From Chlorobium sp. (GTDB taxonomy: Bacteria; Bacteroidota; Chlorobiia; Chlorobiales; Chlorobiaceae): a stretch of 64,000 nt of DNA. A program made the translations under genes and the position numbers. Positions within the stretch are counted from its first letter, which is position 1. Each line of letters opens with the position of its first letter. Below, one piece after another: positions 34,674 through 42,705 of this stretch. The stretch is from the NCBI GenBank assembly GCA_028282595.1, contig JANQHQ010000046.1, positions 28,892 to 92,891 of the forward strand. The letters run 5' to 3'. The notes under the pieces are model-generated. The model did no database searches, was not told where the DNA came from, and was given only the letters and a program-made list of their open reading frames with translations.

Positions 34674-35306
34674 TTAGTGTTTCGGCCGGTCCTGCTGTTC
34701 CGCCAGTTCGCGATAAAAATCGGCCAGATGCATGTTGCCGGTCGCCGGAGCCACGGTGTCGGTCCGGTTGACCGATATCGCGAAGGACATGATCGCGGCC
34801 AGCGGTTTGCTGACGAAACCGGCGATGAAAAGAGCCGCATCGCCGACCCACATGGGGATGTGCGTGATCCAGGGTTTTTTGCCGAGTGTCTCGAACGCCA
34901 GCGTGACGGCCTCGACATCCATCATCTTTCCGGCATTGTAGACCGACACATAGACGAACCGTTTCACTCCGTGCAGCAGGGCGTCGTCCAGAAGCGCCTT
35001 GTTGCCTTTGTGATCCACCTCCTCGCTGGTGACGTTGCCCTGCGGTCTGGTCAGGCCCATGCAGGAAAAAACCAGGTCGACGCCGCGGCAGACATCTTTC
35101 AGCGTGCGCGGCTCGGTGGCGTCGCCTGTGACGATCTCGTCGGCGACATCCGCGACGGCCGGTTCGAGATTCGGTCCACCGGTCGTGATTTTTTCCGGGT
35201 TTCTCACAAGAGCCCGAACCCGGTAACCTCTTTTTGAGAATTCCGTTACGACATACCTGCCGAGGTAGCCGGAAGCTCCCGCCACGAGAACCGTCTGCTG
35301 TGTCAT
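34674..35306 (-). CDS. Atypical SDR paralog 2 with large in-frame internal deletion
   Basis: A 210-residue relative of the two neighbouring SDR proteins. N-terminal Rossmann part intact (VLVAGASGYLGRYVVTEFSKRG ... VDLVFSCMGLTRPQ ... RFVYVSVYNAGKMMDV). It then jumps straight to the segment that in paralog 3 reads YRELFTLAFTTLGKPP (here EAVTLAFETLGKKPW), so about 88 residues are missing, including the TIVRP..YFSDM and GGPDIFTYRE motifs. The frame and the C-terminal helices are preserved. It is likely non-functional as an oxidoreductase, although it could retain dinucleotide binding. Confidence 0.8.
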   Translation of the reverse strand: MTQQTVLVAGASGYLGRYVVTEFSKRGYRVRALVRNPEKITTGGPNLEPAVADVADEIVTGDATEPRTLKDVCRGVDLVFSCMGLTRPQGNVTSEEVDHKGNKALLDDALLHGVKRFVYVSVYNAGKMMDVEAVTLAFETLGKKPWITHIPMWVGDAALFIAGFVSKPLAAIMSFAISVNRTDTVAPATGNMHLADFYRELAEQQDRPKH

Positions 35307-35508
35307 GATCGACCGCCTTTGTGTGAGATGATTTCGAATGCTAACGGGCGGCGCGGTTTAATTGTTCATTCAGGCGACGCGGTCCGGGAGGTTTTTTTTG
35401 CCGCCGGGTTGAAAATTCCGGAAATTACCGCATACATCGGATTTGAAGGGCAGGGCGGTTTGAGCTTTTCTTGCAGTTCATCGCTGACAAACAGGGGGAG
35501 TACTTCCA

Positions 35509-36311
35509 TTGCGTGCAGGCGGAAAAAAGGTTTTCGGGAATCTGAGACTGCATTTCAGGATCGGGGGTTTCAGCGGTCTTTTCGACGCTCTGCGCGCGGG
35601 GATCACGAACTCCCCGGTCGGCACCCGAGTCTGCCGGGACGATTGCCCGCATCCCATTCGTTTGCGCATTCCGTCTTCGGACATCGAGGTTTACCGCCAG
35701 GTGTTTTTGAGAGGGGAGTACGATTTCCGGGTGAAGAAGGCCCCGAAGGTCATTGTCGATGCAGGGGCGAACATCGGGCTCGTTACGGTGCTTTTCGCGA
35801 ACAGGTTTCCCGATGCGACGATCATCGCGCTCGAGCCCGAACGGAAGAATTTCGAACAGCTCCGGAAGAACGTTGCGGATTACAAACGTGTCATTCCGGT
35901 TCAGGCGGCACTCTGGCACAGGAACGAGGAGATCGATCTGATCGATCGCGGAAAAGGTGACTGGGCGTTCAGGACGGAGGAAAAAAAGGGAGCGAAACAT
36001 CTCCGGGGTATGTGCGCCATGCCGTCCGCGGCATGACCGTCGAGCGGATCATGAGCGAGTACGGCCTGGAGAAGATCGACCTCCTGAAAATCGATATCGA
36101 AGGGGCGGAAAAAGAGGTGTTCAGCGAGACGTCGAACTGGATAGGGCTTGTGGACTCGATCGTCGTCGAACTGCACGAACGCCTGAGAGGCGGATGCAAC
36201 CGCAGCTTTTACCGGGGATCGGAAGGGTTCGCCCTGGAGTGGATGCAGGGCGAGAACATCTGCCTTTCGCGGGGCGGATGCCTCGTCGGCCCTGTAGCGA
36301 GAATTCAATAA
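35509..36311 (+). pseudogene. FkbM family methyltransferase, split by a -1 frameshift at A_AAA_AAG
   Basis: SAM-dependent methyltransferase of the FkbM family, in two overlapping frames. The first (35509-36036, TTG start after GGGGGAG) has VIVDAGANIGLVTVLFANRFPDATIIALEPERKNFEQL; the second (ending 36311) has MTVERIMSEYGLEKIDLLKIDIEGAEKEVF and the C-terminus. The join falls at a seven-A run whose heptamer 35982-35988 reads A AAA AAG in the first frame. A -1 slip there gives a full 267-residue protein; without it a 175-residue product results. Either a one-base deletion pseudogene, a sequencing error in the run, or programmed frameshifting. Confidence 0.75.
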
Positions 36312-36472
36312 CCAGATTGCAACCGGCTTTCCAGCCGGCCGTTTCGACGCAGCCCGGGACGGTTCCGTCCCGCGGTTACGCAAGGAATCCCGGTTGACTT
36401 TTTCGATATATTACAGCCGGAAGGAAGACGGTTACTTTTCTCATGCAAGGCTGTTCGAAAGGAGGTTCGGAT

Positions 36473-36868
36473 ATGAAAGCACATACAGTTTCGGCCGCGT
36501 TCACGACGAACAGGGTCGGGGAGACCAGGGATTTTTATGTCAGGTATTTCGATGCGAAAGTCACGTTCGACTGCGGCTGGTATGTCAATCTCGAATTCGG
36601 GAGCGAATCGGCCACGCTGCAGTTCATGTCACCGCAGCAGCCCGAGCACCGTCTCAGCAGCGGGGACGGTCTGATCTACAACTTCATGGTGGACGATGTC
36701 GATAGCGAGTACAGGCGGCTCACCGGGGCCGGACTGGTTGTCGTGGTCCCGCTCGAGGATCATCCCTGGGGAGACCGGGGTTTTGCCGTGCAGGACCCCA
36801 ACGGCATCTCGTTGTACCTCTACTCGGAGCGTGAACCGAGCGAGGAGTTCAGGCAGTATTTCAAGTGA
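36473..36868 (+). CDS. VOC superfamily (glyoxalase/bleomycin-resistance fold) protein
   Basis: A 131-residue single-domain vicinal-oxygen-chelate protein. The ATG at 36473 follows a strong AGGAGG. Family features: TTNRVGETRDFYVRYFDAKVTFD, WYVNLEFGSESATLQFM, LIYNFMVDDVDSEYRRLTGAGL and PWGDRGFAVQDPNGISLYLY (the conserved PNG turn). A metal-dependent lyase, dioxygenase or antibiotic-binding role is possible; substrate unknown. It is the first of several small transferred-looking genes up to 39.7 kb. Confidence 0.88.
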   Translation: MKAHTVSAAFTTNRVGETRDFYVRYFDAKVTFDCGWYVNLEFGSESATLQFMSPQQPEHRLSSGDGLIYNFMVDDVDSEYRRLTGAGLVVVVPLEDHPWGDRGFAVQDPNGISLYLYSEREPSEEFRQYFK

Positions 36869-37088
36869 ACGGTAAAGCCGCCTGACTCGAAGTTTTTTGG
36901 CAGAACTCCTGATAGATCGTCACCCATCGGAGGTGATGGGATATTCTGTTCTTTTGCAACGAATTATACATATGCCGTATAAATGCGTTGATAACAGTTA
37001 AGATGAACGAAGATGGAAGCAGATGTGTCTGTGTTTGAGCGACAAGAAAAAAACAGTGGCATTCAATGCAAATCTGAGGGGAATCTGT

Positions 37089-37209
37089 AGGGCACCTCTA
37101 TGTATTTATTCCGCGCTTCAATTGCTTCGTTGTCCCGACTCGTCGGGACTCCGGTTTCAAAGTTTATCCCGATGCAATCGGGACTCATGACAATACATAG
37201 AGGTGCCCT
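37089..37209. repeat. Inverted-repeat (MITE-like) element, subfamily A
   Basis: 121-bp element. Tips AGGGCACCTCTATGTATT (37089-37106) and AATACATAGAGGTGCCCT (37192-37209) are an 18-bp perfect inverted repeat. Interior holds GTCCCGACTCGTCGGGAC and ATCCCGATGCAATCGGGA hairpins. It lies 48 bp upstream of the first GNAT gene. The adjoining 36869-37088 stretch holds no gene that I can see. Confidence 0.92.
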
Positions 37210-37256
37210 GTAGTGTTGTTGGTAAAGTAACGCCAGAGCAAGAGAGGATTTTGAAG

Positions 37257-37748
37257 ATGACATCATCGATTGCGCTCATGTCGCCGGGTGACAGGAAAGC
37301 TGTCATCGATATCTTCAACTTCTACATTGAAAACTCTTTTGCGGCCTATCCTGAAAAACCTGTTCCGTACGAGTTCTATAACACATTCCTGGATATGTGT
37401 CAAGGATTTCCAAACGGGACAATAAGAAACGAATCCGGTGAAGTCCTGGGCTTTGGAATGCTTAGGCCGTACAGTCCGATACCAACGTTTTCGATAACCG
37501 CCGAGGCCACATATTTTGTCAGGCAAGGGCACACCGGTCAGGGACTTGGCACCATCCTTCTCGAGTACTTGATCGATGGAGGAAGAAAGATGGGTATCAA
37601 CAGCATCCTTGCAAGCGTCTCTTCACTGAACGATGGCAGTATGAGATTTCACGCACGACATGGGTTCGTAGAATGCGGCAAACTCAGGAATGTCGGGCGA
37701 AAGCAAGGACAGGTGTTCGATGTTCTCTACTATCAGAGGGTGCTCTGA
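37257..37748 (+). CDS. GNAT family N-acetyltransferase (PAT/Bar-like)
   Basis: A 163-residue acetyl-CoA-dependent acetyltransferase. The acetyl-CoA-binding motif is FVRQGHTGQGLGTILLEYLIDGGRKMG (Q/R-x-x-G-x-G/A form). It opens ALMSPGDRKAVIDIFNFYIENSFAAYPEKPVP and later has ILASVSSLNDGSMRFHARHGFVECG, as in phosphinothricin/MDDRL-type enzymes. ATG 37257 follows GAGAGG. Composition is visibly less GC-rich than the surrounding genome. It lies neatly between two copies of the inverted-repeat element, so it may have been acquired as a unit. Confidence 0.88.
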   Translation: MTSSIALMSPGDRKAVIDIFNFYIENSFAAYPEKPVPYEFYNTFLDMCQGFPNGTIRNESGEVLGFGMLRPYSPIPTFSITAEATYFVRQGHTGQGLGTILLEYLIDGGRKMGINSILASVSSLNDGSMRFHARHGFVECGKLRNVGRKQGQVFDVLYYQRVL

Positions 37749-37771
37749 CAATTTCTTTCACGATAAACTTT

Positions 37772-37917
37772 AGGGCACCTCTATTACTTTGTTACGCGGC
37801 CCGAATACTTCGTTGGTCGGTGCTCGAAATCCTCATCCCGACTTGTCGGGACTCCGGTTTTTCTGGCTCCGTCCGCCTTGTCTTCAGGTCGCTCACGACA
37901 AGTAATAGAGGTGCCTT
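37772..37917. repeat. Inverted-repeat (MITE-like) element, subfamily B
   Basis: 146-bp element with tips AGGGCACCTCTATTACTT and AAGTAATAGAGGTGCCTTT. The interior (GCCCGAATACTTCGTTGGTC, ATCCCGACTTGTCGGGACTC, CGTCCGCCTTGTCTTCAGGT) matches the copy at 41.6 kb, not the A copies. It starts 24 bp after the first GNAT stop and ends 18 bp before the second GNAT start. Confidence 0.92.
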
Positions 37918-37935
37918 TTAAAAGGAGCCTGTACC

Positions 37936-38418
37936 TTGCAGATTCGTGAAGCAACCGAGGCTGATTTTGAAGAGATTTGGCCAATCTTTCACGAGATTGT
38001 TTCAGCTGGTGATACTTACGCATATCCTCGTGATGTTTCAAAGAGTGAGGGAAAAAGGCTATGGATGGAACTACCGCAAAAAACATATGTTGTGGAAAGT
38101 GAATACGGAATATCGGGCACTTACTACATTAAAGCCAATCAAGCTGGTCCTGGTAGCCATATATGTAACTGTGGGTATATGGTTCCGTTTTCTTTCAGAG
38201 GCAGAGGAATTGCTACAGCCATGTGCGAGCATTCGCAAAAAATGGCGCTTGAGCTGGGTTACAAAGCTATGCAATTTAATTTTGTGGCCTCAACTAATGA
38301 AGGGGCCGTAAGTCTATGGCAAAAGCTGGGGTATGAAATCGTGGGGCGGCTACCACAAGCATTCAAACATCCGTCAAAGGGCTATGTTGATGCGCTGGTT
38401 ATGTACAAATGGTTATAA
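37936..38418 (+). CDS. GNAT family N-acetyltransferase
   Basis: A 160-residue acetyltransferase beginning at TTG 37936 with an AAAGGAG box. IREATEADFEEIWPIFHEIV opens the fold; the acetyl-CoA motif is CGYMVPFSFRGRGIATAMCEHSQKMA; it closes FVASTNEGAVSLWQKLGYEIVGRLPQAF and GYVDALVMYKWL. The sequence is AT-richer than the flanks and codon usage differs (many A/T third positions), which points to recent transfer. Substrate unknown. Confidence 0.9.
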   Translation: MQIREATEADFEEIWPIFHEIVSAGDTYAYPRDVSKSEGKRLWMELPQKTYVVESEYGISGTYYIKANQAGPGSHICNCGYMVPFSFRGRGIATAMCEHSQKMALELGYKAMQFNFVASTNEGAVSLWQKLGYEIVGRLPQAFKHPSKGYVDALVMYKWL

Positions 38419-38524
38419 TAGGGGACGTTGTTTATTAGGTTGAAAAGAGGGTGATTAACTGTACAAACCCTAGACAGAAAAGAAGCTTTTATCAACAAGA
38501 AGAAAAAAGAGTAGAGAAGGAAGC

Positions 38525-39664
38525 ATGATGAAGTCAGTTGAGATACATGGATATTGTAACCCGCGTTTTTTGGCTGTAAAAGATGCTTTTGCCAAGAATT
38601 TCGAAGATGGTTTGGAGGTCGGTGCTTCATTTGCGGTAACGCTTAATGGTGAATATGTCGTTGATATCTGGGGTGGTTGTTCAGACCCTGCAGAAACAAT
38701 GCCCTGGGGGCGAGATACAATTACCAACGTATACTCAACAGTAAAGGTCATGACGACACTATGTGCATTGATTCTGATTGACCGGGGACAACTCGGCATT
38801 GATTCGCCTGTCGCTGACTACTGGCCGGAATTCGCACAAGCGGGAAAAGACAAGATTACCGTACGACAACTGCTCAGTCATAGTGCAGGACTTTCGGGTT
38901 TTGACGAACCTCTTTCGTTGGAAACCATGTATGATTGGAAAAAAGTCACTCGGCTGTTGGAGTTTCAGAACCCTTGGTGGGAGCCTGGGACTCAGAGCGG
39001 CTATCATATGATCACCTTCGGGTACCTGGTGGGTGAGTTGGTCCGACGAATATCCGGTAAGAGCATTGGAACCTTTTTCCGGGATGAAGTAGCCACTCCG
39101 TTAGGCGCAGATTTCCATATAGGTCTTGCACAGGAACACGACGTTCGTGTAGCGGAATTAATCTCACCCCCACCTATGGAGTCCCCTCCAATTGAACCTG
39201 GATCAATTATGGGACGAACATTATTCAATTCACCAATAATCCCTGCCTATTCAGACAGATCTTGGAGAGCCGCTGAAATCCCTTCCAGTAACGGGCATGG
39301 CAATGCACGCTCAGCAGCAAAGGTAGGTTCGCTCCTGGCTTGCGGTGGTGACCTGAATGGAGTGCGTCTGCTATCACAAGCCACAATCGATCAGGCAATC
39401 GAGGAACAGTTCAATGGTATCGATCTTGTGCTTGGTGTTCCAGTAAGATGGGGACTTGGCTTTGGACTTGCGAATGAGAAGCTGGCCTACCTCAATCCAC
39501 GTGCTTTCTACTGGGGTGGTTTCGGAGGCTCTTGGTTGGAAGTGGACCCGGACAGCAGAATGTGTTTTTCCTACGTTATGAATAAACTTGAAGTGGACAT
39601 TGATGGAGACAAGCGCATGATTTCGTTGAGAAACGCCCTTCTCTCCACTATGCAGCATAAATAG
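38525..39664 (+). CDS. Serine hydrolase of the beta-lactamase/class C esterase family
   Basis: A 379-residue enzyme of the PF00144 fold (esterase EstB/DD-peptidase relatives). The nucleophile motif SxxK is STVK in TNVYSTVKVMTTLCALILID; a tyrosine motif follows in PGTQSGYHMITFGYLVGELV; the family's ISGKSIGTFFRDEVATPLG and HSAGLSGF segments are present. There is no signal peptide, so it is cytoplasmic, unlike AmpC-type beta-lactamases; esterase activity is the better guess. AAGGAAG precedes adjacent ATGs. Composition again differs from the genome. Confidence 0.9.
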   Translation: MMKSVEIHGYCNPRFLAVKDAFAKNFEDGLEVGASFAVTLNGEYVVDIWGGCSDPAETMPWGRDTITNVYSTVKVMTTLCALILIDRGQLGIDSPVADYWPEFAQAGKDKITVRQLLSHSAGLSGFDEPLSLETMYDWKKVTRLLEFQNPWWEPGTQSGYHMITFGYLVGELVRRISGKSIGTFFRDEVATPLGADFHIGLAQEHDVRVAELISPPPMESPPIEPGSIMGRTLFNSPIIPAYSDRSWRAAEIPSSNGHGNARSAAKVGSLLACGGDLNGVRLLSQATIDQAIEEQFNGIDLVLGVPVRWGLGFGLANEKLAYLNPRAFYWGGFGGSWLEVDPDSRMCFSYVMNKLEVDIDGDKRMISLRNALLSTMQHK

Positions 39665-39666
39665 CG

Positions 39667-39831
39667 GAGTATATCCAACAAGAAAATACAGCCGACGCAA
39701 AAAGCCGCGCGACTGATTTGCGATGTCATCAATACTTCGTGATAGCCAGGCAATGCATCGAAACAGATGAAGAAGTAACCATCGATTATGAGTTGTTTGC
39801 TATAGATGGGGACACCTGGGAGTGTCAGTGA
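39667..39831 (+). pseudogene. Remnant of a SET-domain protein lysine methyltransferase (3' end)
   Basis: A ~54-codon open stretch without its own start, ending at TGA 39829-39831. It translates to a typical C-terminal SET motif: YFVIARQCIETDEEVTIDYE, then LFAIDGDTWECQ. The DEEVTIDYEL string matches the (G)EE(I/L)T(I/F)DY signature. The catalytic NHS segment and N-terminal half are missing, so it is a decayed fragment left next to the hydrolase gene. Short, hence moderate confidence. Confidence 0.4.
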
Positions 39832-39901
39832 GGTGCTCCGGGCTGCCGGGCCTGAGTTGGGTTTTTGGGACGCAAGCTGATTGAACGTCGGCCGCCGTCG
39901 C

Positions 39902-40792
39902 TCACGCTTCGGACAGATTTCTCCGGATTACCGTTTCCTCGAAAAAGTCTTTCAGGTGCAGCCGGCCGTGTTTCGGGGCGGTGTTGTCGATTTCGCTGAC
40001 CGCGATGGCGAAGCCGAGCATTTCCGCGGCGGGTTTGCTGAAAGGACTTGCGGCGGCACGCACGATACGGACCAGCCAGAGCGGAATGAAGATAATGTCG
40101 GGGGGCTTGCCGAGTGTGGTGAATGCGAGGGTGAAGAGCTCCCGGTAGGTGAACACGTCGGGCCCTCCGACGTCGATTTCGCGGATCCCCGGGGACGATG
40201 CATCGACGCAGACCCCGGCAAGATCGGCGCCGTGGATGGGGTTGATCGTGAGCTTGCCGTCACCCGGCCAGAACATGCGGCCGGAACGCGCCATTACGAG
40301 AAACTGCGCCATGTCGGAAAAGTAGGCGTTGGGCCTGACGACGGTGTGGTCGATGTCCGATCGCCTCAGTTCGTCGACGAACCGTTCGTGTGCTTTCGTC
40401 ACCTCCAGGTGCATCATGAATTCCGCCTTGAAAATCGAGACGTAGACGAACTTTTTCACTCCCGCGGCCCTCGCTTGCTCGAGAATCGCCAGGTTGCCCC
40501 GGTAGTCGATGTCCATAATGGAGTGCGATCTGTCGCCGGAGGCCCGGCCGAGGGAGGAGAATACGATATCGATGCCGTCGCAGAGGCCTTCGAGGCTTGA
40601 CGGATCGGTGACGTCGCCGATGAAGACCTCGTCCGCGAGGGGAGCGGCCGCAGGCTCTCCGTTCGGTCCTTCACGGGCGATTTTTTCCGGGTTGCGGGCG
40701 AAGGCCCGGACGAAGAAGCCTCTTCGCTTGAACTCCCTGAGCGTGAAACTGCCCAGATAGCCCGAGCAGCCGGCGACAAGGATCTTTTGCAT
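39902..40792 (-). CDS. Atypical SDR NAD(P)-binding protein, paralog 3
   Basis: A 296-residue homologue of the SDR pair at 33.8-35.3 kb, intact across its length. VLVAGCSGYLGSFTLREFKRRG is the dinucleotide motif (after MQKI); GLCDGIDIVFSSLG, VYVSIFKAEFMMHLEVTKAHERF, HTVVRPNAYFSDMAQFLVMAR and VGGPDVFTYRELFTLAFTTLG follow, with two C-terminal hydrophobic helices. The stop of the M48 peptidase gene is downstream? No: it lies 3' of this start by only 3 bp on the same strand (peptidase gene upstream of it in transcription is 41.6-40.8 kb), so the two form an operon. Confidence 0.86.
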   Translation of the reverse strand: MQKILVAGCSGYLGSFTLREFKRRGFFVRAFARNPEKIAREGPNGEPAAAPLADEVFIGDVTDPSSLEGLCDGIDIVFSSLGRASGDRSHSIMDIDYRGNLAILEQARAAGVKKFVYVSIFKAEFMMHLEVTKAHERFVDELRRSDIDHTVVRPNAYFSDMAQFLVMARSGRMFWPGDGKLTINPIHGADLAGVCVDASSPGIREIDVGGPDVFTYRELFTLAFTTLGKPPDIIFIPLWLVRIVRAAASPFSKPAAEMLGFAIAVSEIDNTAPKHGRLHLKDFFEETVIRRNLSEA

Positions 40793-40795
40793 GGC

Positions 40796-41617
40796 TTATT
40801 TCCGGTAGTACCGCCGCGCTTCGGGAAGCGCCTGCCGTATTCTGGCGATTCGTTTCGAATCCGTCGGGTGCGTGCTCAGGAATTCCGGCGGCTTGCCTTT
40901 TCCAGGATTGCGGCTCATTCGTTGCCAGAAAGGTATTGCCGCTCCGGGATCGTAACCGGCCATAGCCATGAAGATCAGGCCGATCCGGTCGGCCTCGTAT
41001 TCCTGGATGCGGCTGTATGGCAGCACATAGCCCAGTTGCGAACCTATGCCGAAAGCGCTCAGCCAGAGCTGGCGGGTTTTTTTTGGGCTGTTTCTGAGGG
41101 CTGAGCTGAGAGCCGCTCCGCCCATCTGGGTCAACAGCATCTGGCTCATGCGCTCGTTGCCGTGCTTGGCCACCGCATGGGCGATCTCGTGCGCCATGAC
41201 GACCGCAAGGCCGGCATCGTTTTTCGTGTAGGGCAGGATGCCGGTATACACCACGATCTTTCCGCCGGGCATGCACCAGGCGTTCGGCGACTTGTTCTGG
41301 ATGAGGTTGAATTCCCAGGAGTAGTTGCGCAGCTCGGAGGAGAGGCCGCGTTCACGGAAGTAGCGCTCGACGGAGGTTTGCAGCTTTCTGCCGACACGCT
41401 GCACCCTGGCGGTTTCGGTGCGGTTCTTGCTGAGCTTGTGCTTGCGCAGGAACGTCCGGTACTGTTCACTGCTCAAAGAGAGCATCGAGGAGGCAGGGAC
41501 CAGGTTGAGCTGGGATCTTCCCGTTATGGGCACCGTAGCACAGGATGTGATGAGGAGGGCTGTCAACAGGCAGAGCAGGGGAGCCCTGAGCTTCGTGAGT
41601 GTTCTCTCTCGTTTCAT
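40796..41617 (-). CDS. M48 family zinc metallopeptidase lipoprotein (BepA/LoiP-like)
   Basis: Predicted periplasmic lipoprotein protease of 273 residues. The ATG at 41617 gives a signal peptide with lipobox LITSC (Cys near residue 26). The zinc motif HEIAH lies in GLAVVMAHEIAHAVAKHGNERM, with the third ligand in YSRIQEYEADRIGLIFMAMAGY. N-terminal VPITGRSQLNLVPASSMLSLS is typical of M48 lipoproteins that control outer-membrane protein quality. It is upstream of SDR paralog 3 on the same strand, 3 bp apart. A repeat element begins 17 bp before its start codon. Confidence 0.9.
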   Translation of the reverse strand: MKRERTLTKLRAPLLCLLTALLITSCATVPITGRSQLNLVPASSMLSLSSEQYRTFLRKHKLSKNRTETARVQRVGRKLQTSVERYFRERGLSSELRNYSWEFNLIQNKSPNAWCMPGGKIVVYTGILPYTKNDAGLAVVMAHEIAHAVAKHGNERMSQMLLTQMGGAALSSALRNSPKKTRQLWLSAFGIGSQLGYVLPYSRIQEYEADRIGLIFMAMAGYDPGAAIPFWQRMSRNPGKGKPPEFLSTHPTDSKRIARIRQALPEARRYYRK

Positions 41618-41633
41618 TGGTTTACCGGCTTTC

Positions 41634-41777
41634 AGGGCACCTCTATTACTTTGTTGCGCGACCCGAATACTTCGTTGGTCGGTGCTCGAAATCCTCATCC
41701 CGACCTGTCGGGACTCCGGTTTCTGTGCTCCGTCCGCCTTGTCTTCAGCTCGCTCACGGCAATTAATAGAGGCGCCT
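41634..41777. repeat. Inverted-repeat (MITE-like) element, subfamily B
   Basis: 144-bp element, close to the 37.8 kb copy. Tips AGGGCACCTCTATTACTT (41634) and AATTAATAGAGGCGCCT (to 41777); the right tip has drifted. It lies between the ogg stop (41779-41781) and the M48 start, upstream of the latter. Confidence 0.9.
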
Positions 41778-41778
41778 T

Positions 41779-42705
41779 TCAGAATGACTGGAGTCTTTTC
41801 ACCTCTTTCCGCCAGGCGTGGAAGAGGATATGACCGGCAAAACCGGCCAGTTCCGGGTCGAACAGTTCCGCCGCACGCCTCTGTAAAGAAAGATAGGTTT
41901 TCCCGGTCAAAGATTTCAAGGCTTCCCCGAAGGAAAACCAGGCGCCCAGATACTGGTGGACGTGGGTGTCTATCGGAAACGCCGAAAAACGCTGCAGTCC
42001 GAAGAGCATTACGCAGTCGGCGATTTTCAGGCCTATGCCGCGCTCTCTGCATAGCCGTTCACGTGCGGTTTCAAGAGGCATTTCCGGGTCGCGGAGGGCT
42101 TCCAGGTCGAGCCGACCGGACGCCACGGCGGCGGCGGCATCGACGATGTTGCGGGCGCGAATGCAGTTGTTGTTTGTACAGAGCTTCAGTGCGTCCGGAT
42201 CGGCCGAGGCAAGTGCTTCGGGCGTGGGAAAGGCGTGATAGACGATCGGGCCGCTTTCCAGCACAAACCGGTGTCGTGTTCCGAGTTTTTCCGTCAGATG
42301 CTTTACCTGTCGCCGGATGATGTTCATGCCGATACCCTGTGCGCACATGAACGTGACAAGAGTTTCAAACGGAGCCTGCCGAAGGATTTTTACCTGCAGA
42401 TACGGTTGGAGAAGCTGCCATACTTCGGGATAAGTCCGTTTGAACGACTCCGGGAACGCATTGCTTCCGTCGATGTCCAGGGAGAAGTAACGGCGCGCGA
42501 ACTCCTCGAGAGATTTCCCGTCGATGAGTCGGGATGTACTCTTCAGAACAGGGGAATTGACGTTTCCGTATTCGATGATCAGAAGCTTTCCGTCGACCAC
42601 TCCGTGGCAGGTTTTGTGTTCGTTTTCCGTACGTTCCCATCGGAACGATTGTCCACTGAATATCGATCCTTCGATATCAATCTTTTCAAGATTTATGCCA
42701 AACAT
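41779..42705 (-). CDS. ogg: OGG1-type 8-oxoguanine DNA glycosylase
   Basis: Base-excision repair glycosylase/AP lyase removing 8-oxoguanine (308 residues). The N-terminal OGG_N-like domain (SIFSGQSFRWERTENEHKT) is followed by the HhH-GPD domain: FMCAQGIGMNIIRRQVKHL, then GIGLKIADCVMLFGLQRFSAFPIDTHVHQYL, in which the Lys of GLKIAD and the Asp of PIDTHV correspond to the catalytic Lys249 and Asp268 of human OGG1. It resembles eukaryotic OGG1 more than MutM. The stop lies one base from a repeat element. Single gene, preceded by an AT-rich gap. Confidence 0.9.
   Translation of the reverse strand: MFGINLEKIDIEGSIFSGQSFRWERTENEHKTCHGVVDGKLLIIEYGNVNSPVLKSTSRLIDGKSLEEFARRYFSLDIDGSNAFPESFKRTYPEVWQLLQPYLQVKILRQAPFETLVTFMCAQGIGMNIIRRQVKHLTEKLGTRHRFVLESGPIVYHAFPTPEALASADPDALKLCTNNNCIRARNIVDAAAAVASGRLDLEALRDPEMPLETARERLCRERGIGLKIADCVMLFGLQRFSAFPIDTHVHQYLGAWFSFGEALKSLTGKTYLSLQRRAAELFDPELAGFAGHILFHAWRKEVKRLQSF

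Noticed and set aside
37089..37917. Integron attC sites around the GNAT gene
   Set aside because: No GTTRRRY core, no R/L box pairs and no integrase; the repeats have symmetrical tips like MITEs instead.
38525..39664. Annotation of the serine hydrolase as a true beta-lactamase
   Set aside because: No signal peptide, and motifs fit class C-fold esterases at least as well.
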